Of a stretch of DNA of 64,000 nt, positions 26,656 to 39,331 are shown one piece after another. The position numbers and the translations under genes are program-made. The notes below the pieces were generated by a model. That model searched no databases and was not told where the DNA came from. It saw nothing but the letters and a program-made list of their open reading frames with translations. The number at the start of each line of letters is the position of its first letter. Positions within the stretch are counted from its first letter, which is position 1. Source of the stretch: Dorea sp. D27 (lineage in GTDB: Bacteria; Bacillota; Clostridia; Lachnospirales; Lachnospiraceae); contig NZ_KQ236744.1 of the NCBI RefSeq assembly GCF_001185345.1, positions 1-64,000 of the forward strand, read 5' to 3'.

Positions 26656-26695
26656 GTTGGGGACGGGGGAAATTTAGATTTCCCCCGTCCCCAAC
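26656..26695. repeat. REP-like palindrome (GGGGACGG family), copy 1
   Basis: Eighteen-base perfect arms (26656-26673 and 26678-26695, GTTGGGGACGGGGGAAAT and complement) around a 4-base loop. It shares GGGGACGG/CCGTCCCC with copies at 39332 and 52163. A degenerate ACCCTGTCCCTGA follows at 26704. Confidence 0.85.
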
Positions 26696-26716
26696 TCAAA
26701 TTTACCCTGTCCCTGA

Positions 26717-26745
26717 TTGAACTTTTCCACAAGTAAGGCTATAAT
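26717..26745 (+). promoter_or_regulatory. Promoter of the C-GCAxxG-C-C protein gene
   Basis: TTGAAC (26717-26722) and TATAAT (26740-26745) with 17-bp spacing, 52 bp before the ATG at 26798. Confidence 0.7.
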
Positions 26746-26797
26746 ATGACCAAGAGATTCAGAAAATTCTATATATATGAAATGGGAGGTTTTTAAC

Positions 26798-27238
26798 ATG
26801 ACTACTGATATCAACATGGAGCTGCTGCAGAAGGATGCTGTGGATATCTTTCATTCCGGGTTCGCCTGTTCGGAATCTATCATCTATGCGATCAAAAAGC
26901 ACTTTGAGCTGGATATGTCTGACGACGCTATAGCGATGAGCTCCGGTTTTCCCTGGGGACTTGGGGGAGGGGGATGTATCTGCGGTGCCCTTGCCGGGGG
27001 TACGATGTGTATCGGTTATTTTTTCGGGCGGACCACGCCGGGGGATGAGAAGATCAACCGTTGCTTTGAGCTTACAAATGAACTTCACGACTATTTCAAG
27101 TCAGCCTGCGGCGGTACATGCTGCCGTGTCCTGACACGGGGGATGGAACGGAATTCTCCTGAGAGGAAGGCACAGTGTACGCAGTTCGTGGCCGACACGG
27201 TAAAGAAGGTTGCTGAGATTATAATCAGAGAATTATAA
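26798..27238 (+). CDS. C-GCAxxG-C-C family protein
   Basis: The 146 residues show the spaced cysteines and glycines that name this family: GFACSESI, GGGGCICGALAGGTMCIGY and CGGTCCRVLTRG. The family (sometimes called split-soret cytochrome-related or redox-active) is common in anaerobes; a redox or metal role is assumed, and no reaction is known to me. ATG 26798 follows GGGAGGTTTTTAAC. It is monocistronic or leads the diguanylate cyclase gene by 38 bp. Confidence 0.82.
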   Translation: MTTDINMELLQKDAVDIFHSGFACSESIIYAIKKHFELDMSDDAIAMSSGFPWGLGGGGCICGALAGGTMCIGYFFGRTTPGDEKINRCFELTNELHDYFKSACGGTCCRVLTRGMERNSPERKAQCTQFVADTVKKVAEIIIREL

Positions 27239-27276
27239 TCTCCCTCAGCAAAACCGTCAAAGAAAGGAACGAAGGA

Positions 27277-28446
27277 GTGGGAACAGGGAAAAACTTGAGA
27301 AAAAAAATAAGACGGGTAGATGTCCAGGTATCAGTCCTGATTATTATTACAACGATATTCTGTACTTCGGTAGTATTTTACATAGGCTATTCCCTTACAT
27401 ACAAGGACATGATACTGAATCTGGAGGACAGAGTAACCGCTATCCACGACTATCTGGAAGACAGTCTGGATAAAAGTACCTTTCTTGATATCAATACGAG
27501 GGAAGACATGGACAAGCTCTCTTATATTTCCATGAAGAAAGTGCTGGAAGACGTCAAGATGTCATCCGATGTACGCTATCTTTATACTGCAAAAAAAGAC
27601 AGCAACGGAAATTTTGTCTATGTGATTGACGGTCTGGATTACAAAGCGAAGGACTTCCGTTATCCAGGAGATATGATAGAACATGAAATATATGGTGATA
27701 TGGAGCGTGCCCTGAATGGGGAAATCATACTGCCAGATGAGATAAAGAAGACAGATTGGGGCGATATCTTCATTACGTACTTCCCCATACACGACAATCA
27801 TGAGGTCGTGGGCGTGCTCGGCATAGAATTTGAAGCATCCCACCAGTATGACACGTTTCGCAAGATGAAGCTTTTCCTGCCATTTATTATCTTCATTACT
27901 TGCATCGCCGGGACTGCCGCAGCGGTCCTCGTCTTTCGGAGAGTGTCCAATCCGGCCTATCAGGATATGGCTAATACAGATCACCTGACGGAACTCAAGA
28001 ACCGTAATTCTTTTGAAACGGACTTGAATAATATGGATGCCAGGACAAAAAAAGAGGGGATTGGCATTGTCATTGCCGATCTTAACAGCCTGAAGCTCGT
28101 CAATGACCGGTTAGGCCACAGCACCGGCGATATATTTATACTGACGGCAGCCAGGGCTATAAGGTCTGCGGTTACAAACAACAGTACAGCCTACCGGCTT
28201 GGTGGGGATGAATTTGTCATCCTCTTCTGGGATACGGATGCAGGGGAGATAAAAGACTTTATAGAAAATGTCAACTGCAGGCTGGTAGAATTTTCAGCAG
28301 AACTTGCACGGGATATCCCCCTGTCGCTTTCCATCGGTTATGAACTGTTCCATCCTGAAAAAGACAAAAATCTGAAGGACCTGTTCAAACGGGCAGACGC
28401 AGCCATGTACAGACAGAAAAGAGAATTTCATGATACTGAAGCATAA
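27277..28446 (+). CDS. Membrane diguanylate cyclase with extracellular sensor domain
   Basis: In the 389 residues, a membrane segment at about 17-37 is followed by an extracytoplasmic Cache-like sensor (40-190), a second membrane segment (about 192-215) and a C-terminal GGDEF domain with DTDHLTELKNR-type entry (NTDHLTELKNRNSF) and intact RLGGDEFVILFWD. It should make cyclic di-GMP from GTP. No RxxD inhibitory site is seen five residues before GGDEF. The start is GTG with AAAGGAACGAAGGA upstream; a TTG six codons later is possible. A terminator follows at 28448. Confidence 0.9.
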   Translation: MGTGKNLRKKIRRVDVQVSVLIIITTIFCTSVVFYIGYSLTYKDMILNLEDRVTAIHDYLEDSLDKSTFLDINTREDMDKLSYISMKKVLEDVKMSSDVRYLYTAKKDSNGNFVYVIDGLDYKAKDFRYPGDMIEHEIYGDMERALNGEIILPDEIKKTDWGDIFITYFPIHDNHEVVGVLGIEFEASHQYDTFRKMKLFLPFIIFITCIAGTAAAVLVFRRVSNPAYQDMANTDHLTELKNRNSFETDLNNMDARTKKEGIGIVIADLNSLKLVNDRLGHSTGDIFILTAARAIRSAVTNNSTAYRLGGDEFVILFWDTDAGEIKDFIENVNCRLVEFSAELARDIPLSLSIGYELFHPEKDKNLKDLFKRADAAMYRQKREFHDTEA

Positions 28447-28447
28447 T

Positions 28448-28478
28448 AAAAACTGCCTCTTTACAGGGGCAGTTTTTT
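28448..28478 (+). terminator. Rho-independent terminator
   Basis: AAAAACTGCC pairs with GGCAGTTTTTT around a short loop, directly after the diguanylate cyclase stop. Confidence 0.85.
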
Positions 28479-28494
28479 AATGAGATAAATAATG

Positions 28495-28523
28495 TTGACA
28501 TAAATGTAAATCTGTGTTTTAAT
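28495..28523 (+). promoter_or_regulatory. Promoter of the GntR-ABC operon
   Basis: TTGACA (28495-28500) and TTTAAT (28518-28523), spacing 17 bp, 53 bp before the GntR start. Confidence 0.7.
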
Positions 28524-28532
28524 ACATATATA

Positions 28533-28554
28533 GTTAATTAGTCGAGTAATTAAC
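28533..28554. promoter_or_regulatory. Operator candidate for the GntR regulator
   Basis: GTTAATTA (28533-28540) and TAATTAAC (28547-28554) are perfect 8-bp arms separated by 6 bp, starting 10 bp after the -10. Position and symmetry fit autorepression by the dimeric GntR protein encoded next. Confidence 0.6.
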
Positions 28555-28576
28555 CAAATAAGATAGGAGGGACATT

Positions 28577-28945
28577 ATGAAGCAGGAACTAGACCAGGAA
28601 AAGCCAATCTTCATACAGATTGCAGAGACTATAGAAGATGGCATACTGACCGGTGCTTTTCACGAAGAAGAACAGATTCCTTCCATCACGGAATTTTCCG
28701 TTACTTATAAAATTAATCCAGCGACAGCACTGAAAGGAATCAATCTACTTGTAGATGAACAAATCTTATTTAAAAAGCGGGGTGTAGGAATGTTTGTATC
28801 AAAAGGAGCCGTACAGAAATTAAAGGATAAGAGACAGAGTCATTTTTATGACAGCTATATCTGTAAGCTGATAGAGGAGGCTAAAAGGCTCGGTATCACA
28901 AGCGATGACATTATTGCAATGATTGAAAGGGGATTTGTACAATGA
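28577..28945 (+). CDS. GntR-family regulator, YtrA-like
   Basis: The 122 residues have a GntR winged helix (IFIQIAETIEDGILTGAF, QIPSITEFSVTYKINPATAL) and only a short C-terminal helical tail, which defines the YtrA subfamily that controls adjacent ABC transporter genes. Its last bases overlap the start of the ATPase gene by 4 bp. Likely ligand unknown. Confidence 0.9.
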   Translation: MKQELDQEKPIFIQIAETIEDGILTGAFHEEEQIPSITEFSVTYKINPATALKGINLLVDEQILFKKRGVGMFVSKGAVQKLKDKRQSHFYDSYICKLIEEAKRLGITSDDIIAMIERGFVQ

Positions 28946-29790
28946 AAGGAATAGAAATAAATGGAATTTCCAAAACCTTTAAGGATACAAAAGCTTTGAC
29001 TGATGTAAATCTTCAACTGGAAGAGGGTAAGATCTACGGGCTTTTAGGGAGAAACGGGGCAGGCAAATCTACGCTTCTGAATATCATCAATAACCGGATA
29101 TTCCAGAATGAGGGAACCGTAACGCTGGACAACGAGCCTGTAAAAGAGAATGAGCAAGTGCTATCCCGCTTTTTTCTGGTAAATGAAAATAACCTGTACC
29201 CGGAAGGTATGAAAGTAAAAGAAGCCTTCTTCTGGGGCAAAGAATTCTATCCTGATTTCGATATGGAATATGCAGATAAGCTGTGCAAAGTATTTGAACT
29301 TCCTAAAAAAAAGAAAATAAAAAACTTGTCTACAGGTTATCAGTCTATATTTAAGAATATCATGGCTCTTTCCGTTAATGTTCCATATGTATTTTTAGAT
29401 GAGCCCGTTCTTGGCCTTGATGCATACCACAGAGAGCTTTTTTACAGACTTCTTATCGAGAAGTATGCCCAAAACCCATTTACCGTGGTAATTTCTACCC
29501 ATCTGATTGAAGAGGTGACTAATATTGTGGAACATGTCATCATTATAAAAAACGGACAGATTATCAAAAATGAATCAAGAGATGATATTCTGAACGACGG
29601 CTATTGTGTATCCGGTCCGGCTATGATGGTCAATGCATATATATCAGGCAGGGAAACGATAGGGGAAGATACGATTGGGGGCCTGAAAACCGTATATCTT
29701 CTTGGTAAGCCGGATGATGTACTCCCTGACGGACTGGAGATATCGTCTATGGATCTGCAGAAATTATTTATTCAGCTGACAGGCGTATAA
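28942..29790 (+). CDS. ABC transporter ATP-binding protein
   Basis: In the 282 residues, Walker A GRNGAGKSTLLNI is at about 37-49, a signature-like LSTGYQSIFKNI at about 130 and Walker B YVFLDEPVLGLD at about 149, with VISTHLIEE as the His switch. The signature LSTGY deviates from LSGGQ, as is usual for YtrB/BcrA-like exporters. It is coupled to the regulator upstream and the membrane protein downstream. Confidence 0.9.
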   Translation: MKGIEINGISKTFKDTKALTDVNLQLEEGKIYGLLGRNGAGKSTLLNIINNRIFQNEGTVTLDNEPVKENEQVLSRFFLVNENNLYPEGMKVKEAFFWGKEFYPDFDMEYADKLCKVFELPKKKKIKNLSTGYQSIFKNIMALSVNVPYVFLDEPVLGLDAYHRELFYRLLIEKYAQNPFTVVISTHLIEEVTNIVEHVIIIKNGQIIKNESRDDILNDGYCVSGPAMMVNAYISGRETIGEDTIGGLKTVYLLGKPDDVLPDGLEISSMDLQKLFIQLTGV

Positions 29791-29803
29791 GGAGGGGATT
29801 GGA

Positions 29804-30541
29804 ATGAAAAAAGCATTAAAATATCAGTTATCTGAATTAAAACTAGTATTTATCTGTTATTTTGCCATCTTATTATTCATTTTTGCAGCAGGCTTCATCG
29901 GTCTAAGTATTGTAAAGATTAATATTGGCAGTGGATCTGTATCTATAGGAATGAGTGGCGCGTTTGTATGCCTGATAACCGGCATCTGCATATTCAGCGA
30001 ACACTTCCTCATGCTGATGCAGAATGGTTTCAGCAGGAAAATATATTTTAAAAGCAGCCTTTGTACGATAGGTATATTCAGCGTCGTTTTTGCCGTTGCA
30101 GAGGGGCTTATGACTAAGTTGATTCAGGTTGCGGCACTATCATATAAAAATATAAAAGTTAATACTTCCATCCAGATGATTTTCCCTTCCCTCCATGAGA
30201 AGCTGGACGGGACAGCGGGATTCTTGATGAACATGCTGCTGACTACCCTCATGACCGGATGCCTTTTTCTGCTCGGCTATCTTGTGGCAGGCATCTTCTA
30301 CCGGCTTCCCAAGCATTTCAAGACACCGTTTGCAATCTGCCTGCCGGTAACGTTATTTGTCATACTGCCATTAATCTGCGGGTTATTCCCATCAGCATGG
30401 AATACATTTGTAGATATGCTTTTAACCGTTATGGGGATTAACTCCAATAATCTGATTCTTACTTTCCTGTTCTTTATCATTACTTTTATACTATTATCTG
30501 CGGCAAGCTTCGCTGTCGTAAGACGGGCAGAAGTAAAATAA
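29804..30541 (+). CDS. ABC transporter membrane subunit, uncharacterised
   Basis: The 245 residues show six hydrophobic segments (about 16-36, 48-68, 86-106, 145-165, 180-200, 215-238). No family motif is recognised, but the position 13 bp after the ATPase gene in a GntR-ATPase-permease operon argues it is the exporter channel. Substrate unknown. Start after AAGGAGGGGATTGGA. Confidence 0.75.
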   Translation: MKKALKYQLSELKLVFICYFAILLFIFAAGFIGLSIVKINIGSGSVSIGMSGAFVCLITGICIFSEHFLMLMQNGFSRKIYFKSSLCTIGIFSVVFAVAEGLMTKLIQVAALSYKNIKVNTSIQMIFPSLHEKLDGTAGFLMNMLLTTLMTGCLFLLGYLVAGIFYRLPKHFKTPFAICLPVTLFVILPLICGLFPSAWNTFVDMLLTVMGINSNNLILTFLFFIITFILLSAASFAVVRRAEVK

Positions 30542-30552
30542 CATAATGTACG

Positions 30553-30588
30553 AAAAAGGTGGAACCTGAACTGTTGGTTCCACCTTTT
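30553..30588. terminator. Bidirectional rho-independent terminator
   Basis: AAAAGGTGGAACC and GGTTCCACCTTTT form a 13-bp perfect stem between the convergent ABC operon and gyrA. Confidence 0.85.
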
Positions 30589-30593
30589 ACTAC

Positions 30594-33083
30594 TTACTGC
30601 TCTTCTGTGTTTTCTTCCTGTTCTTCTTCCGTATCTTCATCGTCCCCCTTACGGACTTTTGCGATACTGGCGACCGTGTCTCCGTCAGGCAGGTTGATAA
30701 GCCGTACTCCTGACGTCACCCGGCCGAGGGAAGATATATTATCACATTTCATACGGATGATGATACCGCCCGTATTGATAATCATAATCTCGTCATCCAA
30801 GTCTACTGCTTTTACACCGACGACATTTCCTGTCTTTTCGGTAATCTTATAGCATTTTACACCTTTTCCTCCGCGGTTCTGGCTTGTAAATTCTTCCATC
30901 CCCGTTCGTTTTCCCATGCCTTTTTCAGATACGATAAGCAAGTGTGTTCCCTGGGAATCCAGCTGCATTCCGATAACTTCATCGCGATCGGCCAGGTTCA
31001 TTCCACGTACTCCCATGGATGTCCTTCCTGTGGAACGTACATCTCTTTCGTTAAAGCGGATGCACTGTCCATATTTTGTCACAAGGATAATGTCCCGCTC
31101 ATTGTTCGTATACTTGACCTCTATGAGTTCATCTTCTTCCCTGAGCGTAATCGCGGCAAGTCCTGTTTTCCGTACATTTGCATAATCTGTTATCGGAGTC
31201 TTCTTTACAAGGCCCTTCTTCGTACACATGAACAGATATTCGCCCTCTTTATATTCTTCAATCGGAATCACTGCAGTTATCTTTTCTTCCGGCATGAGCT
31301 GCAATAGATTGATGATTGCCGTACCTCTCGATGTCCTGCTGGCTTCCGGAATCTCATATGCCTTCAGACGGTATACGCGGCCGGTATTTGTAAAGAACAT
31401 GATATAATGGTGCGTATTCGTCATAAAGAGTTCTTCTACATAGTCCTCCTCCAGCGTCTGCATTCCTTTGATACCTTTGCCTCCCCTGTGCTGCGCCTTG
31501 AACGTGTCATTCGACATACGCTTGATATATCCAAGCTTTGTCATAGTAATAACTACGTCCTGTCTCGGTATCAGATCCTCCATAGAGATGTCGAACTCAT
31601 CAAATCCGATGGACGTCCTTCTTTCATCACCATATTTGTCCCGGATGACGATAATTTCTTCTCTTATGACGCCAAGAAGCAGTTTTCTGTCTGCCAGAAT
31701 CGCTTTCAATTCGCCAATTTTTTCCATGAGTTCTTTGTATTCATTTTCAAGCTTCTCCCTCTCCAATCCTGTAAGGGCACGCAGACGCATGTCCACGATA
31801 GCCTGTGACTGAACATCGGATAAGCCGAAGCGTTCCATCAATTCCGCTTTGGCGGCCTGGACATTATCTGAGCCCCTGATAATTCTGATAACCTCGTCGA
31901 TATTATCCAGAGCTATCAACAGTCCTTCTAATATATGAGCACGTTCTTCTGCTTTGTTAAGCTCATATTTTGTCCGCCGCGTCACGACTTCTTCCTGATG
32001 TTCCAGATAATAGTTCAGCATATCCAGAAGGTTCATGACTCTTGGCTCGTTATTGACAAGAGCAAGCATTATGACGCCGAACGTATCCTGAAGCTGTGTA
32101 TGTTTATACAGCTGATTTAATATTACATTTGCATTGGCGTCCCGCCTCAGTTCAATACATACGCGCATACCTTCCCTGTTTGACTGGTCGCTCAAATCTG
32201 TAATTCCGTCAATTTTCTTATCACGCACCAGTTCCGCTATCTTTTCGATAAGCCGGGCTTTATTGACCATGTAAGGCAGTTCTGTCACGATGATACGGCT
32301 CTTTCCATTCGGCATCGTCTCTATGTCTGTTACCGCGCGGACGCGAACTTTGCCACGGCCGGTGCGGTACGCTTCCTCTATTCCTCTGGTACCGAGAATC
32401 ATGCCTCCTGTTGGGAAGTCAGGGCCTTTAATGACTTTAAGTATATCTTCTATCGTCGTCGCCTCATTCTCTTCTATCTCGTCATCAATGATTTTGACAA
32501 CCGCATTGATCACTTCGGCCAGGTTATGAGGGGGTATATTCGTTGCCATTCCGACAGCGATGCCGGATGTACCATTTACGAGCAGATTCGGGAATCTTGC
32601 TGGCAGTACGGCCGGCTCCTTCTCCGTCTCGTCGAAGTTTGGCACGAAGTCTACCGTATCTTTATTGATATCTGCCGTAAGTTCCATCGATATCTTGCTC
32701 AGCCTTGCCTCCGTATAACGCATGGCCGCGGCGCCGTCGCCGTCTACAGATCCAAAGTTGCCGTGTCCGTCCACGAGCGGATATCTTGTAGACCATTCCT
32801 GTGCCATATTGACAAGCGCTCCATAGATGGAACTGTCGCCGTGGGGATGATATTTACCCATCGTATCACCGACGATACGGGCACATTTCCTGTGCGGCTT
32901 GTCCGGACCATTGTTCAGCTCAATCATGGAATAGAGAATTCTTCTCTGTACTGGTTTCATACCGTCTCTTACATCAGGCAGTGCACGTGAAGCGATTACG
33001 CTCATGGCATAGTCGATATAGGAGGTCTCCATCGTTTTTTTCAAATCCACTTCATGGACTTTATCAAATATATTATCTTCCAT
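30594..33083 (-). CDS. gyrA: DNA gyrase subunit A
   Basis: The 829 residues are full length. The N-terminal breakage-reunion domain has catalytic Tyr in [13 protein letters not shown] and the quinolone region [19 protein letters not shown], where the serine equivalent to E. coli Ser83 is kept and the residue equivalent to Asp87 is Gly. The C-terminal beta-pinwheel repeats include the GyrA box region [20 protein letters not shown], and the tail is acidic ([17 protein letters not shown]). It introduces negative supercoils with GyrB, encoded 10 bp upstream. Confidence 0.97.
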   Translation of the reverse strand: MEDNIFDKVHEVDLKKTMETSYIDYAMSVIASRALPDVRDGMKPVQRRILYSMIELNNGPDKPHRKCARIVGDTMGKYHPHGDSSIYGALVNMAQEWSTRYPLVDGHGNFGSVDGDGAAAMRYTEARLSKISMELTADINKDTVDFVPNFDETEKEPAVLPARFPNLLVNGTSGIAVGMATNIPPHNLAEVINAVVKIIDDEIEENEATTIEDILKVIKGPDFPTGGMILGTRGIEEAYRTGRGKVRVRAVTDIETMPNGKSRIIVTELPYMVNKARLIEKIAELVRDKKIDGITDLSDQSNREGMRVCIELRRDANANVILNQLYKHTQLQDTFGVIMLALVNNEPRVMNLLDMLNYYLEHQEEVVTRRTKYELNKAEERAHILEGLLIALDNIDEVIRIIRGSDNVQAAKAELMERFGLSDVQSQAIVDMRLRALTGLEREKLENEYKELMEKIGELKAILADRKLLLGVIREEIIVIRDKYGDERRTSIGFDEFDISMEDLIPRQDVVITMTKLGYIKRMSNDTFKAQHRGGKGIKGMQTLEEDYVEELFMTNTHHYIMFFTNTGRVYRLKAYEIPEASRTSRGTAIINLLQLMPEEKITAVIPIEEYKEGEYLFMCTKKGLVKKTPITDYANVRKTGLAAITLREEDELIEVKYTNNERDIILVTKYGQCIRFNERDVRSTGRTSMGVRGMNLADRDEVIGMQLDSQGTHLLIVSEKGMGKRTGMEEFTSQNRGGKGVKCYKITEKTGNVVGVKAVDLDDEIMIINTGGIIIRMKCDNISSLGRVTSGVRLINLPDGDTVASIAKVRKGDDEDTEEEQEENTEEQ

Positions 33084-33093
33084 CGTTTACCTC

Positions 33094-36113
<3,020 letters not shown>

Positions 36114-36124
<11 letters not shown>

Positions 36125-36323
36125 TTTTTATTTCTTCCCCATTAAAAGATACCACATCGCCGACATGGAGTTTTCTTCCACGTCGGGTATCTGTCTCTCC
36201 ATTGACCCGGACAAAACCGCCCTGAATCGCTTCTTTGGCTTCAACGCCGGAACCCACCAGGCCGGCAGCCTTGAGCGCCTGGCCGAGCTTGATGAATTCT
36301 TCTCTCAATTTTATAATCTGCAT
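36114..36323 (-). CDS. yaaA: S4-domain RNA-binding protein YaaA
   Basis: The 69 residues form a single S4 RNA-binding domain: FIKLGQALKAAGLVGSG, IQGGFVRVNGE and RRGRKLHVGDVV. It is the small conserved protein between dnaN and recF in Firmicutes and is thought to act in ribosome/RNA metabolism. ATG 36323 follows AAGTAAGGAAATTAAT; an upstream ATG at 36353 has no ribosome binding site. Confidence 0.9.
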
Positions 36324-36359
36324 ATTAATTTCCTTACTTGCATTGTTCTGCATGTTTAT

Positions 36360-37466
36360 TTATGCTGCATTAAAGTTTACCGGAAGTATCAGATAGATAT
36401 AGTTCTCCCCGTCATCTTTTATGAAGCACGGAGCCTTTGCATTCATCAGATAAAGTGTCACTTCTTCATCGTCGATGACACGAAGCGCATCTATGAGGAA
36501 CTTGGGATTAAATCCGATGAGAAGATCCTTCCCTTCTTTTTCAATCAATATTTCCTCATTCATGGAGCCAATCTGTGATTTGATTTTAAGCTCCATAAGC
36601 TCATCGCCTATATTGATGATGATTGGCTTCTTGTCTCCTTCTTTTACGAGAAGAGTTGCCCTGTCGATACAATTTAGCAGCTCTCTTTTGTTCATTCTTA
36701 CTTTTGTCTCGTAATCGCTGGAAAGCATCTGGTCGATTTTGAAATATTCCCCTTCTATGAGCCTTGAGACGACAATTGTCTGGTCAAACTCGAATACGAT
36801 ATGGTTATTCGTATATGAGATATTAACCATGCTTTCAGCCTCCCCGGACAGTATCTTGCTTACTTCCGTAAGTGTTTTTCCGGGAACTACGAGCTTCTTG
36901 TCTGCCACTTCATTCTTCAATTCTATCCTGCGGATTGATATTCTGTGTCCATCAAGGGATACGACTCTTAAAATATTATCTTTTATTTCGAACAGCTCAC
37001 CTGTCATTAATTTGTTGCTTTCCGTATCGGCAATGGAAAAGATAGTCTGCCTGATTACTTCTTTCAAAGTAAACTGAGATATTTCTATCGACTCTTCTTT
37101 CTCTATGATGGGCAGGTATGAAAATTCCTCTCCTGGCTTTCCTGACAAATCGAACTTTGCTTTTTCACAAGTAATTACTGTCTGAAGATTTGCATCTGTT
37201 TCGATTACGATATCATTGTCTGGTAGTTTTCTTACGATTTCTGAAAAGATTCTTGCATCGATAGCTATCATTCCACGTTCTGCAATCTCTCCCTCTATCT
37301 CTGTCTGTATACCAAGCTCCATATCATTTGCTGTCAGTTTGATAATGTCAGTAGTAGCATCAATAAGGATACACTCCAGTATTGGCATTGTCGTCTTTGA
37401 AGGAACAGCTTTGGAGACGATGCTGACTCCTTTTACAAGGTTTGATTTGCTGCATATAATCTTCAT
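36360..37466 (-). CDS. dnaN: DNA polymerase III beta subunit (sliding clamp)
   Basis: The 368 residues cover the three clamp domains, starting MKIICSKSNLVKGVSIVSKA and ending with YIYLILPVNF, a variant of the conserved C-terminal P-[ML]-[RN] segment. It forms the dimeric ring that tethers replicative polymerase. Located 248 bp after dnaA; a DnaA box (37466-37474) abuts its start. Confidence 0.96.
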   Translation of the reverse strand: MKIICSKSNLVKGVSIVSKAVPSKTTMPILECILIDATTDIIKLTANDMELGIQTEIEGEIAERGMIAIDARIFSEIVRKLPDNDIVIETDANLQTVITCEKAKFDLSGKPGEEFSYLPIIEKEESIEISQFTLKEVIRQTIFSIADTESNKLMTGELFEIKDNILRVVSLDGHRISIRRIELKNEVADKKLVVPGKTLTEVSKILSGEAESMVNISYTNNHIVFEFDQTIVVSRLIEGEYFKIDQMLSSDYETKVRMNKRELLNCIDRATLLVKEGDKKPIIINIGDELMELKIKSQIGSMNEEILIEKEGKDLLIGFNPKFLIDALRVIDDEEVTLYLMNAKAPCFIKDDGENYIYLILPVNFNAA

Positions 37467-37713
37467 GTGTATAACTCCTTTCGTGCGGCGCTAATATATA
37501 AATATATAAAAGATTTCCGTATTCTTCTTATTAGGGGCTGTGGAAAAGAGGAAAACCGTCCTGAGCCCTCTGGCTGCCATTGTTCTGGCATCTAATAACT
37601 GTGTGGAATGCGGCGGGGTTACGTGTGGATGATGTTTGGATAACTTTTTCTAAATTCACTATTTTATTTCTGTTACCGAAGATATCCATAGATTGTCCAC
37701 AATTTTATTAACA
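37466..37713. other. oriC, downstream part: DnaA boxes between dnaA and dnaN
   Basis: This gap carries DnaA-box-like 9-mers: TGTGTATAA (37466-37474, perfect consensus), TGTGGATGA (37624-37632), TTTGGATAA (37635-37643) and TTGTCCACA (near 37694-37702). AT-rich sequence around 37644-37690 could unwind. Combined with the upstream cluster at 39201-39319 this gives a bipartite origin flanking dnaA. Confidence 0.65.
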
Positions 37714-39102
37714 TTAAGCCGGATTAATTTTCTTCTTAATGATACTTACCGTATTGGATAACGTTTCATCAGTCATCACTTCTTTTGTTATCTTGTCAAC
37801 TCCATGCTTTACCGTAGAATGGTCTTTTCCTCCAAGGAAGATGCCGATTGATTTCAACGGGGTGTCCGTCATAGATCGGATAAGATACATCGCAATCTGC
37901 CTTGGATTAGATATATCCGCATTTCGTTTATTGCTTTTCAAATCAACAATAGATACGCCGAAGTGTTCGGAAACGATATCAAGTATAAGTTCGGGCGTCA
38001 CTTCTCTGTTATTTTTGGATGAAATGATATCTTTCAGTGCTTCTGAAGCAAGCGTGATATCTATTTCTGTAGCGTTGTTATTCAGCTTGTACAGTGCTAT
38101 CAGCTTATTCAGGGAACCTTCCAGCTCCCGGATGTTTGTCTTTATATTAGTGGCAATATATTCGATGACGTCCTGAGGTATATTGTATTTTTCCAGCTTG
38201 TCTAATTCAATCTTCTTCTGGAGGATTGCCATCCTCGTCTCATAATTCGGAGCTGAGATATCGGCAATCAGCCCCCACTCGAACCGGGTGCGGAGCCGTG
38301 CCTCCAATGTCTCGATATCCTTCGGAGGCTTATCACTAGAGATGATAATCTGTTTACCGGATGTATGGAGATGGTTGAAGGTGTGAAAAAATTCTTCCTG
38401 TGTACTTTCTTTTCCTATTATAAATTGTATGTCGTCTATCAGGAGAACATCATTATTTCTGTACTTGTCACGGAATTTTGACATGGCGGATTCATTGCCG
38501 GCTGTCTTTCCATTCTTCAGCGCATCAATCAGTTCATTCGTAAAAGTTTCACTCGTAACATACAATACCTTTTTCTTCGGACTCTTTTCTAATATAAAAT
38601 GTGCGATTGAATGCATGAGATGGGTCTTTCCCAGTCCTACACCACCGTAAAGGAACAGTGGATTATAAACTTCCCCAGGTGATTCCGCGACCGCCAGGGA
38701 AGCTGCATGGGCAAAATTGTTGTTGCCGCCAACCACAAACGTATCAAACGTGTACTTTGGATTAAGTCCGGCCTTCTCAGCAGCAGACTTCGTCTTTTTC
38801 TTCTGGCTCGCTTCGATGGCCATATTCTGAATCTCATCAATTCTTTCATCATCTTCAGATAAGAATATAACCTCATATTCTGTTCCCGTAATCTCTGCGA
38901 TACAGACCTTGAGAGGGAGCAGATACTTCTTTTCAATATATTCCACACTCGCATTCATATTGACAAGTATGAATACGGTGCTGTCTATAACGTCATATAC
39001 CTTTAAAGGCTGGATCCATGTAGAGAAAGATACGTTGGACAACTCATGCTCTATTCTCAGATGCTCTATAATCTCCTGCCACTTTTCCTTCACAATGTTC
39101 AT
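37714..39102 (-). CDS. dnaA: Chromosomal replication initiator DnaA
   Basis: The 462 residues contain all four domains: N-terminal DnaB-interaction domain (EKWQEIIEHLRIE), short linker, AAA+ core with Walker A YGGVGLGKTHLMH and Walker B VLLIDDIQFI, and C-terminal DNA-binding domain with helix-turn-helix and GGKDHSTVKHGVDKI signature. It binds the nearby DnaA boxes and opens oriC. Start after TTAGGAGTTTATCGGA. Confidence 0.98.
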   Translation of the reverse strand: MNIVKEKWQEIIEHLRIEHELSNVSFSTWIQPLKVYDVIDSTVFILVNMNASVEYIEKKYLLPLKVCIAEITGTEYEVIFLSEDDERIDEIQNMAIEASQKKKTKSAAEKAGLNPKYTFDTFVVGGNNNFAHAASLAVAESPGEVYNPLFLYGGVGLGKTHLMHSIAHFILEKSPKKKVLYVTSETFTNELIDALKNGKTAGNESAMSKFRDKYRNNDVLLIDDIQFIIGKESTQEEFFHTFNHLHTSGKQIIISSDKPPKDIETLEARLRTRFEWGLIADISAPNYETRMAILQKKIELDKLEKYNIPQDVIEYIATNIKTNIRELEGSLNKLIALYKLNNNATEIDITLASEALKDIISSKNNREVTPELILDIVSEHFGVSIVDLKSNKRNADISNPRQIAMYLIRSMTDTPLKSIGIFLGGKDHSTVKHGVDKITKEVMTDETLSNTVSIIKKKINPA

Positions 39103-39161
39103 TCCGATAAACTCCTAATCTTTCCATTTAAAAGGGTTTTAAGCATAAACCCGCTCTTTAC

Positions 39162-39190
39162 ATTTTACATCAAAATCACTATTTAAGCAA
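39162..39190 (-). promoter_or_regulatory. dnaA promoter
   Basis: On the minus strand TTGCTT (39185-39190) and TAAAAT (39162-39167) are 17 bp apart, 60 bp before the dnaA ATG. A DnaA box (39201-39209) lies just upstream, which fits autorepression. Confidence 0.6.
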
Positions 39191-39200
39191 CGATTATTCA

Positions 39201-39319
39201 TGTGGATAACTTTATCATAAGCAGAAAATACCACATATACGGTACAAAAAAAGAAAAAAACTTGAATATCCACAGTCTATCCACCTAAAATCCACAGGTT
39301 ATCCACAAAATGTGGATAA
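39201..39319. other. oriC, upstream part: DnaA box cluster
   Basis: Boxes in this stretch: TGTGGATAA (39201-39209), ATATCCACA (39266-39274), CTATCCACC (39277-39285), AAATCCACA (39288-39296), TTATCCACA (39299-39307) and TGTGGATAA (39311-39319). Three match the consensus TTATCCACA exactly and the others differ by one or two bases. The last two form an inverted pair. The rest of the 39103-39494 gap holds the dnaA and rpmH promoters and the palindrome at 39332. Confidence 0.88.
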
Positions 39320-39331
39320 TATGGAAAAAAA

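Noticed and set aside
32800..32870. Fluoroquinolone resistance change in gyrA
   Set aside because: The key serine is present. The Gly at the position of E. coli Asp87 may be normal for this group, so no resistance claim is justified.
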